Source: JAVJRN01 sp047635055
GTDB lineage: Bacteria > Bacteroidota > Bacteroidia > Cytophagales > Cyclobacteriaceae
Direction: 5' to 3'
Assembly (NCBI GenBank): GCA_047635055.1
Contig: JBLIIJ010000003.1
Location: 24,114 to 88,113, forward strand
Length of the DNA stretch: 64,000 nucleotides
Below, in pieces: positions 18,344 to 27,404 of this stretch (position 1 is its first letter; each line of letters starts with the position of its first letter). Both the position numbers and the translations under genes were made by a program. Under the pieces are notes generated by a model. The model saw only the letters and a list, made by a program, of their open reading frames with translations, did not search any database and had not been told where the DNA came from.

Positions 18344-18708
18344 TAATTTCCAATACTGAGCATGACTAGCGTACATCCATAAACAGTCTCAATCCCATTA
18401 TCTTCCGCGCGTTTTACAAATTTTTCGTTTTCAGTTCCTGGGTTAAAAATGATTCGTTTGGGTTTGAGAGATAACAAGTAATCAATATATGCCGGTTGGT
18501 GTGCTGGACCGATATAAAGTGTGAGCGTGTCAACCTCTTCCACGTATGGTTTACTTTGGATGTCTAAAATTTGCTGGCCGAAAACATCGCCTTTTTTAAT
18601 TCCAATAGGGACTATTTCGTGATTATGTGATGTTAATCTTTCTGCGGCAATGTATGCGTAGCGAGAGGGATTCGTTGACGCTCCGATGATGGCTGTTTTT
18701 TTTGTCAT
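18340..18708 (-). CDS. CoA-binding domain protein (YccU-like)
   Basis: A small Rossmann-fold protein of 122 residues. I use the ATG at 18708, which begins MTKKTAIIGASTNPSRYAYI; the frame can be read 15 codons further upstream, but that stretch lies inside the upstream gene and would precede the nucleotide-binding motif. Family segments are AIIGASTNPSRYAY (nucleotide loop), VPIGIKKGDVFG, IIFNPGTENEKF and a conserved Cys in YGCTLVML. Proteins of this family bind CoA and may be acyl-CoA or protein-acylation accessory factors; the function is not established. It begins one base after the stop of the MORN-barrel gene, so the two are probably one transcript. Confidence 0.85.
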   Translation of the reverse strand: MTKKTAIIGASTNPSRYAYIAAERLTSHNHEIVPIGIKKGDVFGQQILDIQSKPYVEEVDTLTLYIGPAHQPAYIDYLLSLKPKRIIFNPGTENEKFVKRAEDNGIETVYGCTLVMLSIGNY

Positions 18709-18709
18709 T

Positions 18710-20554
18710 TCAAAAACTTGTACTTCTGCGTTTTGGTCCAGCAAAACCAACATTTACCCCTATAATGAGCGGAACGTAAAATTGATCTCGATTAATATTA
18801 TCGAATAAACCAGAAGTATTTGGAGAAGGTTCATATTGTAATTCGAAATCGCGTCGACCCACTCCAATACCAATGTGTAAGTCTAGCGTTACTCCAGAAT
18901 CATTTGCTCGTTGCATCCATCGGTTTCCAATGAGAAGGCTGTAGGCGAATCTATGCTGTTTTGCTTCATATTTAGTTAATGTGGAAGTCAACAAGATATC
19001 TGATACATCTTCCGATGTGACTTGATGATGTAAAAAACCAGCCTGCACATCGTGACCGAAATAAAACATGCCTAGTTTGCCGTCAGTATTATAAAATTTT
19101 TGTCGGAGATTAATGGAGACACCATTTGTGCCAATTTCTAAGGTATTTAAATTTGAAGATTTTTTGTAAAAAGGGTCTTTGTGAATATTAATGATCACTT
19201 CATAGCCCATTCTTTCCTGTCGATAATATTCTACGGCTAATGGCAATCGACCTGTTAAAGTCCAAAGAGGATTAGTTCCCATAATAATCCCTACATATTC
19301 ATTGATTACGGGCTCAAAATATCTCAGTTTATTACTTTTAAATCTATAATCTGGTTTGTTTTTACTTTCCCTTATTTTTTGATTTTCGATGATTTCACCA
19401 GTTCTGAAAATAGGATTTAGCTCTTCATAAACTGGACGATAAGTGCCGGCAATAGAGCCATCTGTATTATATAAACTCCAATCACCAATTCTACGATCTT
19501 GCTCAATTGTGCCCTGCATTTTGACCACACCTCCATGATAAAAACCGGTGTAAAGCCCCTTTCCTTTTTGAAAATCGGCTTCCCCCTCTAAAATGCCAGT
19601 TTCACTGTAGTATTTCCACAAACCTTCCTTTTCACCATTTTCGATATTGCCGATTACTTGAATTTGACCTCCGGGATAATACTCTTTGAATGAACCTGTT
19701 CCTGTATTATAATTGGCTTCACCTTTAAGTTCGCCAGTTGGGTGAAAGAGCTTCCAAAAACCATCTTTAGCATTTTGTTTCATGGCTCCTTCGCCGCTTA
19801 GAGAACCATCAGCATGATAATATTTCCAAATCCCATTTTTATAACCCTCTAAGAATTTACCTTCTGCGGAGACTTTATAGTTTTTATGAAAGTATTGCCA
19901 GAAACCTGTACGTAATCCTTGATCGAATTCTCCGGAGGCTTCTTTTTCCCCGCTTTCATAATAATAAGTCCATAAACCAGCGCTTTGATCATCGACGATA
20001 GTGCCCGCTGATTTAAGACTCCCATTTGGATGAAATTCCTTGTAATCAGCACTCTTCAAATCGTAGAATGCCTGTGCTTTTATAGACTCATCTTCGTAGA
20101 AATAATTCCATATTCCTGTTTTTTTACCATCATCATATTTTCCCGAACTTTTGGTTTTACCATTTTCAAAATAGTAATTCCAAAGGCCTATTTTCTTCTC
20201 GTTTGATAGTTGACCTTCTGACTTAATTCGTCCACTTTCAAAATAATATTTCCATAACCCTTTTGGAAACCCATTAGCGTATTGTCCAAAGGCTTTTTTC
20301 CGACCATTTTGATAATAAAAAGTCCATAAACTATCTATTTCTCCGCTTGAATAAAATCCTTTTGATTCAAGTGAGCCACTTTGAAAATAGGACTGATATT
20401 TACCTTGAGGAAGAGAATCTTTTTTACGCAGTGTGATGACATCTTTTATGATTTTATCAAACCTGTCGTAAAAGTTTTTTTTAACAAAAGACTCTTGAGC
20501 TTCAGTTGATAAGCCTAAAAATAGGAGACACACGATGAGGTAGTACCTTCTCAT
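18710..20554 (-). CDS. MORN-repeat protein fused to a C-terminal outer-membrane barrel
   Basis: A 614-residue exported protein. A signal peptide (MRRYYLIVCLLFLGL then STEAQ) is followed by about fourteen MORN_2/YwqK-type repeats of about 23 residues from about 50 to 380; examples are WKYYFESGRIKSEGQL, WNYYFENGKTKSSGKY and WKYYHADGSLSGEGAM. The last 200 residues lack repeats and alternate hydrophobic residues in strands (GYEVIINIHKDPF, FAYSLLIGNRW, LDLHIGIGVGRRDFEL), ending in a terminal aromatic residue (TSF), as outer-membrane barrels do. The MORN part may bind lipid, glycan or protein at the surface. Repeat identity is clear; the barrel is inferred. It is cotranscribed with the downstream CoA-binding gene. 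Confidence 0.8.
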   Translation of the reverse strand: MRRYYLIVCLLFLGLSTEAQESFVKKNFYDRFDKIIKDVITLRKKDSLPQGKYQSYFQSGSLESKGFYSSGEIDSLWTFYYQNGRKKAFGQYANGFPKGLWKYYFESGRIKSEGQLSNEKKIGLWNYYFENGKTKSSGKYDDGKKTGIWNYFYEDESIKAQAFYDLKSADYKEFHPNGSLKSAGTIVDDQSAGLWTYYYESGEKEASGEFDQGLRTGFWQYFHKNYKVSAEGKFLEGYKNGIWKYYHADGSLSGEGAMKQNAKDGFWKLFHPTGELKGEANYNTGTGSFKEYYPGGQIQVIGNIENGEKEGLWKYYSETGILEGEADFQKGKGLYTGFYHGGVVKMQGTIEQDRRIGDWSLYNTDGSIAGTYRPVYEELNPIFRTGEIIENQKIRESKNKPDYRFKSNKLRYFEPVINEYVGIIMGTNPLWTLTGRLPLAVEYYRQERMGYEVIINIHKDPFYKKSSNLNTLEIGTNGVSINLRQKFYNTDGKLGMFYFGHDVQAGFLHHQVTSEDVSDILLTSTLTKYEAKQHRFAYSLLIGNRWMQRANDSGVTLDLHIGIGVGRRDFELQYEPSPNTSGLFDNINRDQFYVPLIIGVNVGFAGPKRRSTSF

Positions 20555-20563
20555 TGTCCAAAG

Positions 20564-21499
20564 TTATTTCACTTTTTCGGTTCCCCATTTTTCTAACTCT
20601 ATATCTGTCCATAGTTCTGGGTAAAACTGGATCTGTTGTTTTCTTGGAGGTAAATATTTCTGCCAGTTAGTGCCACCAGTCGCTTTGATTTCAACCGGAT
20701 CTCGCTGTAAATATCTGACAGCAGACTTGTAATGCATCAAAGGCCACTGCACATTGGTGTTGAAATCTAACTCACGAAGAGCGTCTTCAATTTCTGTATT
20801 TCCTTTGTAATAATTTAAATAGAGCTGTCTCAAATTGGTGGTTTCGACATCTTTTGCTCGGTTAAGAAAATCATGACTATATTTTTTTTCAAATTGTTTT
20901 AAAGTCAATGTTTTCTTTCCAGTAGCTAACTCAGTAGCTCCTTTCTTCCAATAAAGATTTTCATAAATATCATCAAGGTTATGCTCATTGTGTTCACCTG
21001 ATGATTTTGACTGAAGTAAACGAAAATCTGTCGAGCCTATTTCTATTAATCGGTATTGAGCCGACTGAAACCCAGAGGAGGGTAGTAGTGACATCCTGAA
21101 ATTAAGGAATTGCTCTTTTTCCATTCCATCAATCATCACGTCAAATGAATCAATCAAATGTGCGAAATACCGATTCATTCTTTTAACTCTCATAAGAAAA
21201 TCGGAAGCGCTCGGTGTAGTCTCTGCCAGTATTAATTGCTCTTGTTCATTTAATATTAGACGAAAATAGAGTTCTGTAATCTGATGATAGATAATGAAAA
21301 TCTTCTCGTCTGGGAAACTGGTCCTTGTTTTTTGAAGGCTCAAGAGCGTGTCAAGGTGGATATAATCCCAATAGGTCAAATAATCCGAATGCAGTAAACC
21401 GTCAAGGTATGACGACATGTCCTGACCCATAGCGGCATACTTATTACTCAAGTCATCCAACTGAGTTAAAATCTCTTCACTAAACCTCTGATTACCCAT
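20564..21499 (-). CDS. Tryptophan 2,3-dioxygenase family protein
   Basis: A heme dioxygenase of 311 residues that would cleave the indole ring of tryptophan to N-formylkynurenine. The family hallmark is the YLDGLLHSDYLTYWDYIHLD segment (about 45-65), the distal-side IIYHQITELYFRLILNE segment (about 88-104) and a His-rich SSGEHNEHNLDDIYENL region (about 185). The axial His cannot be assigned from sequence alone. It is divergent from the glutaryl-CoA-dehydrogenase-like gene with 59 bases between. That pairing is sensible because tryptophan degradation can end in glutaryl-CoA, but the intermediate kynurenine enzymes are not in this window. No partner follows it before the MORN-barrel gene, which ends 9 bases downstream. 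Confidence 0.88.
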   Translation of the reverse strand: MGNQRFSEEILTQLDDLSNKYAAMGQDMSSYLDGLLHSDYLTYWDYIHLDTLLSLQKTRTSFPDEKIFIIYHQITELYFRLILNEQEQLILAETTPSASDFLMRVKRMNRYFAHLIDSFDVMIDGMEKEQFLNFRMSLLPSSGFQSAQYRLIEIGSTDFRLLQSKSSGEHNEHNLDDIYENLYWKKGATELATGKKTLTLKQFEKKYSHDFLNRAKDVETTNLRQLYLNYYKGNTEIEDALRELDFNTNVQWPLMHYKSAVRYLQRDPVEIKATGGTNWQKYLPPRKQQIQFYPELWTDIELEKWGTEKVK

Positions 21500-21520
21500 A
21501 ACAAACGATTGCTTTTGTTG

Positions 21521-21528
21521 TAAATTTG
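21521..21528 (+). promoter_or_regulatory. Candidate -7 element for the acyl-CoA dehydrogenase gene
   Basis: TAAATTTG, a perfect match to TAnnTTTG, lies 30 bases upstream of the ATG at 21559. No TTTG box stands at the usual -33 spacing, so support is partial. Confidence 0.35.
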
Positions 21529-21558
21529 AACCATTAAACCCATAATTAAAAACGACTT

Positions 21559-22782
21559 ATGTCTGCAGACACTTTAACCCAAAACGGACAAACAACGAAA
21601 AGGAGTTTCGTTGATGATTTTGAATCACCAGATTTCTATCAATTAGATGATCTTTTCACAGAAGAGCACAAGCTTATTCGGTCGTCAATTAGAGATTTTG
21701 TAAAAAAAGAAATCACCCCTTACATAGAAGAATGGGCAGAGAAAAACCATTTTCCTTATGAAATAGTAAGAAAATTCGGAGAGGTAGGCGCCTTTGGGCC
21801 AACAGTTCCTGAAGCGTACGGAGGTGGTGGTTTAGATTATATATCCTACGGTCTTATCATGCAAGAAATTGAAAGAGGAGATTCAGGTATGAGATCTACT
21901 GCATCGGTTCAAGGATCGCTAGTGATGCACCCAATATATGCTTATGGATCTGAAGAACAAAGGAAAAAATACCTTCCAAAACTGGCATCAGGTGAAATGC
22001 TCGGTTGTTTTGGATTAACGGAACCGAACCATGGCTCCAATCCATCAGGCATGGAAACTAAGTTTACTGATGAAGGAGATCATTATTTATTGAATGGAGC
22101 CAAAATGTGGATTTCCAATTCGCCAAAAGCTGATATAGCTGTAGTATGGGCTAAAAACGAAGCAGGAAGAATCAAAGGATTGATTGTAGAGCGTGGAATG
22201 GAAGGGTTCTCTACGCCAGAAACTCATGGAAAATGGTCACTTAGAGCATCTTGCACTGGTGAGCTTGTTTTTAGTGATGTCAAGGTTCCTAAGGAAAACT
22301 TATTACCAAATAAGGATGGATTAGGTGCTCCGATGGGGTGCTTGGACAAAGCACGCTTTGGCATAGCTTGGGGAGCGATTGGAGCAGCCATGGATTGCTA
22401 TGAGTCATCAAGAAGATACGCCGCAGAGCGTATTCAATTTGATAAGCCGATTGCTGGTTTTCAGTTGGTGCAGAAAAAATTATCGGAAATGCTCACGGAA
22501 ATAACCAAGGCTCAATTGCTTAATTGGAAGCTTGCGATCATGATGGATGCAGGTACAGCAACGACACCACAAATATCCATGGCAAAAAGAAATAGTGTTG
22601 AAGTAGCAATGAACATTGCCCGTGAGGCAAGGCAGATTCATGGTGGCATGGGAATCACGGGAGAATATCCAATGATGAGACACATGATGAACCTTGAATC
22701 AGTGGTTACTTACGAGGGTACACATGATATTCATTTACTCATTTTGGGTGCTGAGATCACAGGCCTTCAGGCGTTCAAATAA
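21559..22782 (+). CDS. Acyl-CoA dehydrogenase, glutaryl-CoA dehydrogenase-like
   Basis: A flavin-dependent dehydrogenase of 407 residues. The N-terminal helical domain, the beta domain with GCFGLTEPNHGSNP and KMWISNSPKADIAVVWA, and the C-terminal helical domain are all present. The catalytic Glu lies in ESVVTYEGTHDIH near residue 390 and the FAD-binding RQIHGGMGITGEYPM is intact. The N-terminal QGSLVMHPIYAYG and MRSTASVQ segments are typical of glutaryl-CoA dehydrogenases, which convert glutaryl-CoA to crotonyl-CoA in lysine/tryptophan degradation. Strict substrate choice is inferred. It is followed by a strong hairpin terminator and is divergent from the tryptophan dioxygenase gene. Confidence 0.9.
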   Translation: MSADTLTQNGQTTKRSFVDDFESPDFYQLDDLFTEEHKLIRSSIRDFVKKEITPYIEEWAEKNHFPYEIVRKFGEVGAFGPTVPEAYGGGGLDYISYGLIMQEIERGDSGMRSTASVQGSLVMHPIYAYGSEEQRKKYLPKLASGEMLGCFGLTEPNHGSNPSGMETKFTDEGDHYLLNGAKMWISNSPKADIAVVWAKNEAGRIKGLIVERGMEGFSTPETHGKWSLRASCTGELVFSDVKVPKENLLPNKDGLGAPMGCLDKARFGIAWGAIGAAMDCYESSRRYAAERIQFDKPIAGFQLVQKKLSEMLTEITKAQLLNWKLAIMMDAGTATTPQISMAKRNSVEVAMNIAREARQIHGGMGITGEYPMMRHMMNLESVVTYEGTHDIHLLILGAEITGLQAFK

Positions 22783-22794
22783 ATTTATTCATTC

Positions 22795-22825
22795 AAAAAA
22801 GGGTCTCAATGGAGACCCTTTTTTG
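22795..22825 (+). terminator. Rho-independent terminator after the acyl-CoA dehydrogenase gene
   Basis: GGGTCTC (22801-22807) pairs with GAGACCC (22812-22818) around a 4-base loop, flanked by A6 and T6-7 that extend the stem and give the U-tract. It ends the gene's transcript 20 bases after the stop. Confidence 0.85.
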
Positions 22826-22950
22826 TTTATAGTGATTTTTTAGCGTTCATCTAGCTAATTGACCTTTTGTACTCAATAAGCCTAACTCAAAACCCTATTA
22901 AATTAAATTACAGTAACACATATTCTAAATTCAACTATAAAATTTAACCT

Positions 22951-25900
22951 ATGAGAAAATGGATTTTAGGTCTAATGCTGGTTGTGGCGATACAAATCTC
23001 GGCACAGGAGTCTTTTCCTGTCAATGGAGTGGTAGATAAGAGGCCAGGACTTTATGCATTTACCAACGCCGTATTATTTACGGATTATCAAACGCAAATC
23101 GATAATGCAATACTTGTTATTAAAGATGGAAAAGTAATTGCTTCAGGTGCAGGGATTGCTATTCCTAAAGGAGCAATAGTGACTGATCTAAAAGGTAAAT
23201 ACATTTATCCAGCATTTATTGATCCTTACACTAACATAGGAATGCCAGAAGTAAAAAAAACGGCTGGGTTTGGTGGCAAACCACAGTATGGGAGTGGCAG
23301 AGAAGAAGCTTTTGGTTGGAATGATGCTATTAAGGCAGATTTTAATTCCTCAGCCAAATATACCCTAGATGAAAAGGCAGCTTCAGAAATGAGAAAGCTC
23401 GGTTTTGGGGCGGTAGTTACTTTTCGTCCAGATGGTATCGTCAGGGGAACTGGGGCAATGGTCAACCTTTCAGATGGGCCCGTTCAAGAGTCCATTATTA
23501 AGGATAAAGCTTCCGCTCAATTTTCTTTCAACAGAGGAAGTTCCAAACAAGAGTATCCTAGTTCAATCATGGGAATGGTTGCTTTGTTGAGACAAACATA
23601 TCTTGATGCGTCATGGTACACTTCATCTGCCAATGATAATCAGGTAAATCTTAGCCTAACAGCATTCAATGAACTAAAAAGCTTACCTACAGTATTTGAA
23701 GCAAATGGAGGCAAGCTTAGAGTGCTATTGGCTGATAAAGTTGGCGATGAGTTTGGAGTACAATACATTATCAAAGGGACAGGAGATGAGTATCAAAGAG
23801 CAGAGGAGATAAAATCTACCAATGCAAGCCTAATCATTCCACTTGTATATCCAGAAGCTTATGATGTCGATGATCCATTGGCGGCATTAGATGTGAGTTT
23901 GGCGGATATGAAGCATTGGGAAATGGCGGCTTCAAATGCAAAAATACTAACAGATAAGGGGATTGAAATAGCTTTTACCACTGATGGTCTAAAAACAAAA
24001 GGTGATATCTGGAAAAATCTACGTAAAGCTGTTGAAAGAGGACTTACTGAAGAACAAGCGCTAAAAGCATTTACTTATACGCCAGCCAAGCTTTTTAAAG
24101 TTCAAAATGATGTGGGTAGTCTGAAAAACGGCAGCCAAGCAAACTTTTTCATAAGTTCAGAAAACATTTTTAACGAAGAAGCAAAAATCCATCAAACATG
24201 GGTTGGTGGTAGGAGATATGACTTTTCCCCACTTGAAACGGAGGATTTTTCAGGCAAGTATTCATTTTCAGTCGATGGTGCTTCGATGAACTTATCACTA
24301 GATGGAGAAGGCAATTCACCAAAAGCCAAAATCATTATCAATGATTCCACATCTGTTGATGTAACCTTCAAAGTCAGTGATAATAGAGCAGTAGTAAACT
24401 ATACACCAAAAGATGCTGATGCAACAGTTCGATTGAGCGGTTGGCTCAAGGAAGACGGATTTGCTGGAATTGGTCAATTGTCAGATGGAACAGAGGTAAG
24501 CTGGACAGCCAAAAGAACAGGCGATCTTGAAGCTGATGAAGAAAAAGTAGAGAAGGAAGAGGAGAAAAAAGAAGAAGAGGAATTTGGTTCTATGATTTTT
24601 CCTTTTGTTGCTAACGGATGGACTAACCAGCCAACTCAGGAAACAATTTTGTTTAAAAACGCCACTGTTTGGACATTGGAGGGTGAGGAAAAACTAGAAG
24701 GTGCTGATGTCCTAGTCAAGGACGGTAAAATCGCAAAAGTAGGAAAAGGGCTAGTGATTGCCGGAGCGAAAGAAATAGATGCTACAGGAAAGCATATCAC
24801 TCCTGGTATTGTAGATGAGCATTCACATGCCGCGCTAAGCTCGGTAAATGAAGGAAGCTCAGCGATTACTGCAGAAGTTCGGATGTATGATGCTATTGAT
24901 TCGGAAGACATAGATATATATCGACAATTGGCCGGTGGCGTTACTGCAGCACAACTGCTACATGGTTCAGCCAATCCTGTTGGTGGTCAGTCAGCATTGG
25001 TTAAGTTCCGTTGGGGAGCAAGTCCGGAAGCGATGAAACTTAAAGGAGCCGATGGATTTATAAAATTTGCGCTAGGGGAAAATGTGAAGCAGTCAAATTG
25101 GGGTGATGACAATACGATTAGATTCCCTCAGACTCGAATGGGAACTGAAATGGTCTATGTTGATGGATTTACCCGTGCAAAAGAATATGGGGAAGCCAAG
25201 GCAAAATATGATGGTTTATCTGCGAAAGTCAAAGCAACAACTGCTTCACCAAGAAGGGACTTGAAGCTGGAAACTTTGCTCGAAATCATCAATGAGGAGA
25301 GGTTTATTACTTGTCATTCTTATGTCCAATCGGAGATCAACATGTTGATGAAAGTTGCGGAAGATTTTGATTTCAGAATCAATACTTTCACGCATATTTT
25401 GGAAGGATATAAAATAGCAGATAAAATGGCCAAGCATGGAGCCGGAGGGTCAACTTTCGCCGATTGGTGGGCTTATAAATGGGAAGTTCGTTATGCGATT
25501 CCATACAATGCCTCATTGATGAGTATGGCTGGTGTGACATCCGCGATAAACTCTGATGATGCAGAAATGGCAAGAAGGCTCAACCAAGAAGCGGCAAAAT
25601 CGGTGAAGTATGGTGGTATGTCAGAAATCGAAGCATTGAAGCTTGTCACCTTGAATCCCGCAAAACTTTTGCATCTCGACGATCAAATGGGCAGCATTAA
25701 AGTGGGGAAAGATGCAGATATTGTCCTGTGGGATGACCATCCATTATCCGTTTATGCCAAAGTTGACATGACTTTGGTTGACGGAATTGTATACTACAGC
25801 AAGGAACAAGACGTGGAAAATCAAAAAGCAATCGCAGTAGAGCGAACAAGACTCATCAATAAGATGAAAGGCGCAAAAGCTGATGGAGCGAAGACCCAGA

Positions 25901-25986
25901 AACCAATGAAGAAAGAAAAGCACATGTTTCATTGTGAAGACATAGTGGCTGATGGTATCATTCTAAATATTAATCACAATGATTAA
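22951..25986 (+). CDS. Exported double amidohydrolase-fold protein
   Basis: A 1011-residue protein with a signal peptide (MRKWILGLMLVVAIQISAQ). It contains two amidohydrolase-like units joined by an acidic, lysine-rich linker at about 525-545. The first unit (about 35-425) keeps the fold's frame (GKYIYPAFIDP, TPAKLFKVQNDVGSLKNGSQANFF) but the HxH metal motif is replaced by DPYTNIG, so it looks catalytically dead. The second (about 560-985) has DEHSHAAL with the HxH, the later His in FTHILEGYK, and INSDDAEM as the metal Asp, so it looks active. Its reaction is unknown; imidazolonepropionase/prolidase-like chemistry is typical. The 3' end overlaps the next gene by 8 bases, forming an operon. 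Confidence 0.88.
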   Translation: MRKWILGLMLVVAIQISAQESFPVNGVVDKRPGLYAFTNAVLFTDYQTQIDNAILVIKDGKVIASGAGIAIPKGAIVTDLKGKYIYPAFIDPYTNIGMPEVKKTAGFGGKPQYGSGREEAFGWNDAIKADFNSSAKYTLDEKAASEMRKLGFGAVVTFRPDGIVRGTGAMVNLSDGPVQESIIKDKASAQFSFNRGSSKQEYPSSIMGMVALLRQTYLDASWYTSSANDNQVNLSLTAFNELKSLPTVFEANGGKLRVLLADKVGDEFGVQYIIKGTGDEYQRAEEIKSTNASLIIPLVYPEAYDVDDPLAALDVSLADMKHWEMAASNAKILTDKGIEIAFTTDGLKTKGDIWKNLRKAVERGLTEEQALKAFTYTPAKLFKVQNDVGSLKNGSQANFFISSENIFNEEAKIHQTWVGGRRYDFSPLETEDFSGKYSFSVDGASMNLSLDGEGNSPKAKIIINDSTSVDVTFKVSDNRAVVNYTPKDADATVRLSGWLKEDGFAGIGQLSDGTEVSWTAKRTGDLEADEEKVEKEEEKKEEEEFGSMIFPFVANGWTNQPTQETILFKNATVWTLEGEEKLEGADVLVKDGKIAKVGKGLVIAGAKEIDATGKHITPGIVDEHSHAALSSVNEGSSAITAEVRMYDAIDSEDIDIYRQLAGGVTAAQLLHGSANPVGGQSALVKFRWGASPEAMKLKGADGFIKFALGENVKQSNWGDDNTIRFPQTRMGTEMVYVDGFTRAKEYGEAKAKYDGLSAKVKATTASPRRDLKLETLLEIINEERFITCHSYVQSEINMLMKVAEDFDFRINTFTHILEGYKIADKMAKHGAGGSTFADWWAYKWEVRYAIPYNASLMSMAGVTSAINSDDAEMARRLNQEAAKSVKYGGMSEIEALKLVTLNPAKLLHLDDQMGSIKVGKDADIVLWDDHPLSVYAKVDMTLVDGIVYYSKEQDVENQKAIAVERTRLINKMKGAKADGAKTQKPMKKEKHMFHCEDIVADGIILNINHND

Positions 25987-27280
25987 GTCAATATCAATAT
26001 TCATTTTAGCATGGAGTATTAGTCTAGGATTAAAAGCTCAGGTACCTGCACCAGGCCCAGAACAAACAGCGCCCATTGCCATTATTAAAGGCACAGCTCA
26101 TATTGGCAATGGGGAAGTGGTTGAAAATTCCGTTGTTCTATTTACAAATGGAAAAATAGAATCAGTTGGGGTATACAACCCTACTTTTGATTATTCTCTT
26201 TACAAAATAATCGATGCTACTGGTAAGGATATTTATCCAGGACTAATACTGCCATTAACCAAGCTTGGCTTAGAAGAAGTGGCGGCAGTGAGAGCAACGA
26301 GAGATGATTCTGAAGTTGGCAGTATCAAGCCACATATAAGATCGGCGATTGCTTTTAATACTGATAGTGAGATCATTCCAACGATGAAGTTTAATGGCAT
26401 TCAAATAGCCCAAATAGCACCTGTTGGAGGTCGAATCGAAGGAACTTCGAGTATCATGCAACTAGATGCATGGAATTGGGAGGATGCTTTGTATAAAGAA
26501 GATGATGGCGTTCATATGAATTGGCCCAATATTACCACTGGTGCAAAATGGTGGTTGGGAGAGAAAGGTAGGAAACCGAATGATAAATATGCAGAACAAG
26601 TAGCGGCTATCAAGGAATTGATGGATGATACCAAATCATACATGGACATTCAGCCGACTACAACCAATCTCGTGTTGAAAGCTATGGCTGAGGTAATCAA
26701 TGGTAATAGAACGTTATTTATATATGTAAATAGACCACAAGAGATCATTGAGGCGATCCAAATGTCCAAAGAATTCGCTATTCCAAATGTTGTGCTTGCT
26801 GGATGTGAAGACGTTTGGCCGGTGGTTGACTTGGTAAAAGAGAGTGGTTACCCTGTATTGTTAGAAAATGTTCATCGCAGACCGAATATGGATGATCAGG
26901 ATATCAATCACCCGTTTAAATTGGCGGGTATGCTTGCTGATAAAGGGGTGTTGGTAGGCTTGACCTACGTTTCGGGAATGCTTGCCAGTGCTCGAAATCT
27001 ACCATTTTTTGCTGGTACGGTTGCCGCATATGGTACTGACAAGGAAGACGCATTATCAATGATTACTCTCAATACAGCCAAAATTTTAAGAATTGATGAA
27101 TTAACGGGATCTTTAGAATCAGGCAAAGATGCGAATATTGTGATCTCTACCGGAGATATACTGGATATGCGTACAAACAATGTTGAGTATAGCTTTATTC
27201 AAGGCAGAGAAGTTGATTTAGAAGCTTTGCAACAGCGGTTATATCAGAAGTATAAAGAGAAGTACGAAGCACAGAAGTAG
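25979..27280 (+). CDS. Exported amidohydrolase-like protein, apparently without metal ligands
   Basis: A 433-residue protein with a signal peptide (ISIFILAWSISLGLKAQ). It follows the same plan as the first half of the upstream gene: GKDIYPGLILPLTKLGL replaces the usual DxHxH site, so the His pair is missing. Later segments are intact in fold (NTAKILRIDELTGSLESGKDANIVIS). I infer a pseudo-enzyme subunit paired with the double amidohydrolase. The ATG overlaps the upstream stop by 8 bases. A hairpin terminator follows 20 bases after the stop. Catalytic absence is seen from missing His residues; the partnership is inferred. Confidence 0.85.
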   Translation: MIKSISIFILAWSISLGLKAQVPAPGPEQTAPIAIIKGTAHIGNGEVVENSVVLFTNGKIESVGVYNPTFDYSLYKIIDATGKDIYPGLILPLTKLGLEEVAAVRATRDDSEVGSIKPHIRSAIAFNTDSEIIPTMKFNGIQIAQIAPVGGRIEGTSSIMQLDAWNWEDALYKEDDGVHMNWPNITTGAKWWLGEKGRKPNDKYAEQVAAIKELMDDTKSYMDIQPTTTNLVLKAMAEVINGNRTLFIYVNRPQEIIEAIQMSKEFAIPNVVLAGCEDVWPVVDLVKESGYPVLLENVHRRPNMDDQDINHPFKLAGMLADKGVLVGLTYVSGMLASARNLPFFAGTVAAYGTDKEDALSMITLNTAKILRIDELTGSLESGKDANIVISTGDILDMRTNNVEYSFIQGREVDLEALQQRLYQKYKEKYEAQK

Positions 27281-27300
27281 AGATTGAAATTTCATATTTA

Positions 27301-27334
27301 AGCCAACTCAATATTTTGAGTTGGCTTTTTTTTT
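27301..27334 (+). terminator. Rho-independent terminator of the amidohydrolase operon
   Basis: AGCCAACTCA (27301-27310) and its reverse complement TGAGTTGGCT (27317-27326) form a perfect 10-bp stem with a 6-base loop, followed by eight further T. Confidence 0.85.
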
Positions 27335-27404
27335 GAAATAAATTCATATCCTTTACAGCGTTTACCCACTTATTTGCATTTATACTATTGAAGCACATTG
27401 ATAA

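Noticed and set aside
24636..24974. 112-residue reverse-strand frame inside the double amidohydrolase gene
   Set aside because: It lies wholly inside a recognised gene in the opposite strand and has low-complexity Ser/Pro content typical of shadow frames.
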